NCBI GenBank assembly: GCA_002898575.1
Contig: BEHT01000002.1
Location: forward strand, 62,001-126,000
Source of the DNA: a bacterium HR17
GTDB taxonomy: Bacteria; Armatimonadota; Fervidibacteria; Fervidibacterales; Fervidibacteraceae
DNA length: 64,000 nucleotides
Direction of reading: 5' to 3'
The translations under genes and the position numbers were made by a program. This document shows, piece after piece, positions 63,581 to 64,000 of this stretch; the stretch's first letter is position 1, and each line of letters begins with the position of its first letter. The notes beneath the pieces are model-generated. The model searched no databases, was not told the DNA's origin, and worked only from the letters and a program-made list of their open reading frames with translations.

Positions 63581-64000
63581 TCAGCCGACCAACGCGATAT
63601 CGCCCTCTATCGGTTCGTAGAGCGAGTTGCGCCGAACGGGCACGAACCCGGCTTCCACGATGAGGCGACGCAGTTCCGTTTCGGTCAGTTCCGAGGGGCT
63701 TTGGGCACCCGCCATGTGGAAGATTTTCTCGTTGACGACCGTGCCGTCAAAATCGTCCGCACCGAAACTCAGCGCCACTTGCGCCAGTTTGGGGTCCAAC
63801 GAAATCCAATAGGCTTTGATATGGGGGAAGTTGTCCAGCATCAACCGTGCAATGGCAACTTCCTTCAAGTCCTGCACGCCTGTCGTCGGTTTGCCGCCCA
63901 GTTGCGTGTTGGCTGGGTGATACGCCAGCGGGATGAAACACAAAAAGCCGCCCGTTTCGTCCTGCAACTGCCGCAATAACTCAAAATGCCGCGCTTTCTC
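63581..64000 (-). CDS. mqnE: Aminodeoxyfutalosine synthase, C-terminal part (gene runs off the window)
   Basis: MqnE is a radical-SAM enzyme of the futalosine route to menaquinone. Only the last 139 residues are present; the frame continues past base 64000. The visible part includes GFLCFIPLAYHPANTQL, KPTTGVQDLKEVAIARLML, NFPHIKAYWISLDPKLAQVA and SFGADDFDGTVVNEKIFHMA, which fit MqnE better than MqnC. The radical-SAM CxxxCxxC motif would lie outside the window. The gene ends 56 nt upstream of tadA on the same strand. Confidence 0.92.
   Translation of the reverse strand, partial: EKARHFELLRQLQDETGGFLCFIPLAYHPANTQLGGKPTTGVQDLKEVAIARLMLDNFPHIKAYWISLDPKLAQVALSFGADDFDGTVVNEKIFHMAGAQSPSELTETELRRLIVEAGFVPVRRNSLYEPIEGDIALVG

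Overview
The window is about 64 kb of a moderately GC-rich bacterial chromosome (roughly 58-62 % G+C by eye), gene-dense and mostly housekeeping. The cell is probably diderm: lpxA, a secretin (CpaC) and a periplasmic-type amidase are present. Menaquinone made by the futalosine route (mqnE), an archaeal-type S-adenosylmethionine synthetase, a TrmB with a long C-terminal extension, many carbohydrate and MR/MLE-type enzymes and type II pseudopilins together suggest a thermophilic member of the Armatimonadota/Fervidibacteria-like lineages. That placement is an inference; no rRNA is present to test it.

Layout. 1-5 kb: an HtrA protease, a scar of two truncated genes (cytochrome P460 and HxlR) joined by a 107-nt repeat, then clpB. 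4.8-10.5 kb: leuA behind a probable leucine leader peptide and attenuator, a PdtaS-like histidine kinase, signal peptidase I, a Gfo/Idh/MocA oxidoreductase and panD. 10.5-20.5 kb: a xylulokinase-like kinase, the SAM synthetase under a clear SAM-I riboswitch, an esterase, an M23 peptidase, fumC, rsgA, a methylisocitrate lyase-like enzyme and an mtnP-apt salvage pair. 20.5-31.4 kb: a histidine kinase, ligA, an MFS transporter, trmB, gyrA carrying a 444-residue intein, a DUF1189-like membrane protein and two tRNA genes (Tyr, Thr). 31.6-39 kb: MgtC-like, threonine dehydrogenase, an MR/MLE enzyme, an SDR, PspA and the mnhEFG part of an Mrp antiporter.

39-45.6 kb is a lower-GC block. It holds a trypsin-like protease fused to a seven-bladed WD40 propeller, a four-gene envelope cassette (thioredoxin-fold, pseudopilin, Cys-rich secreted protein, zinc-ribbon membrane protein), gene fragments and a transketolase. 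It separates mnhCD (45.8-47.7 kb) from mnhEFG and looks like an insertion into one operon.

47.7-63.5 kb carries a Tad/Flp pilus locus in two blocks: cpaA-cpaB-cpaC-cpaE, and tadA-tadB-tadC with a DUF192 gene. Between them lie the conserved radA-yacL-ispD neighbourhood and an envelope group (GerMN protein, amidase, lpxA). TadA has a duplicated N-terminal domain. The window ends inside mqnE.

Functional links: SAM synthetase with its riboswitch, mtnP and apt cover SAM synthesis and recycling of its by-product methylthioadenosine to AMP. Most intergenic interest is in RNA-level control (SAM-I riboswitch, leu attenuator) and in a dispersed double-hairpin repeat that sits beside decayed genes.
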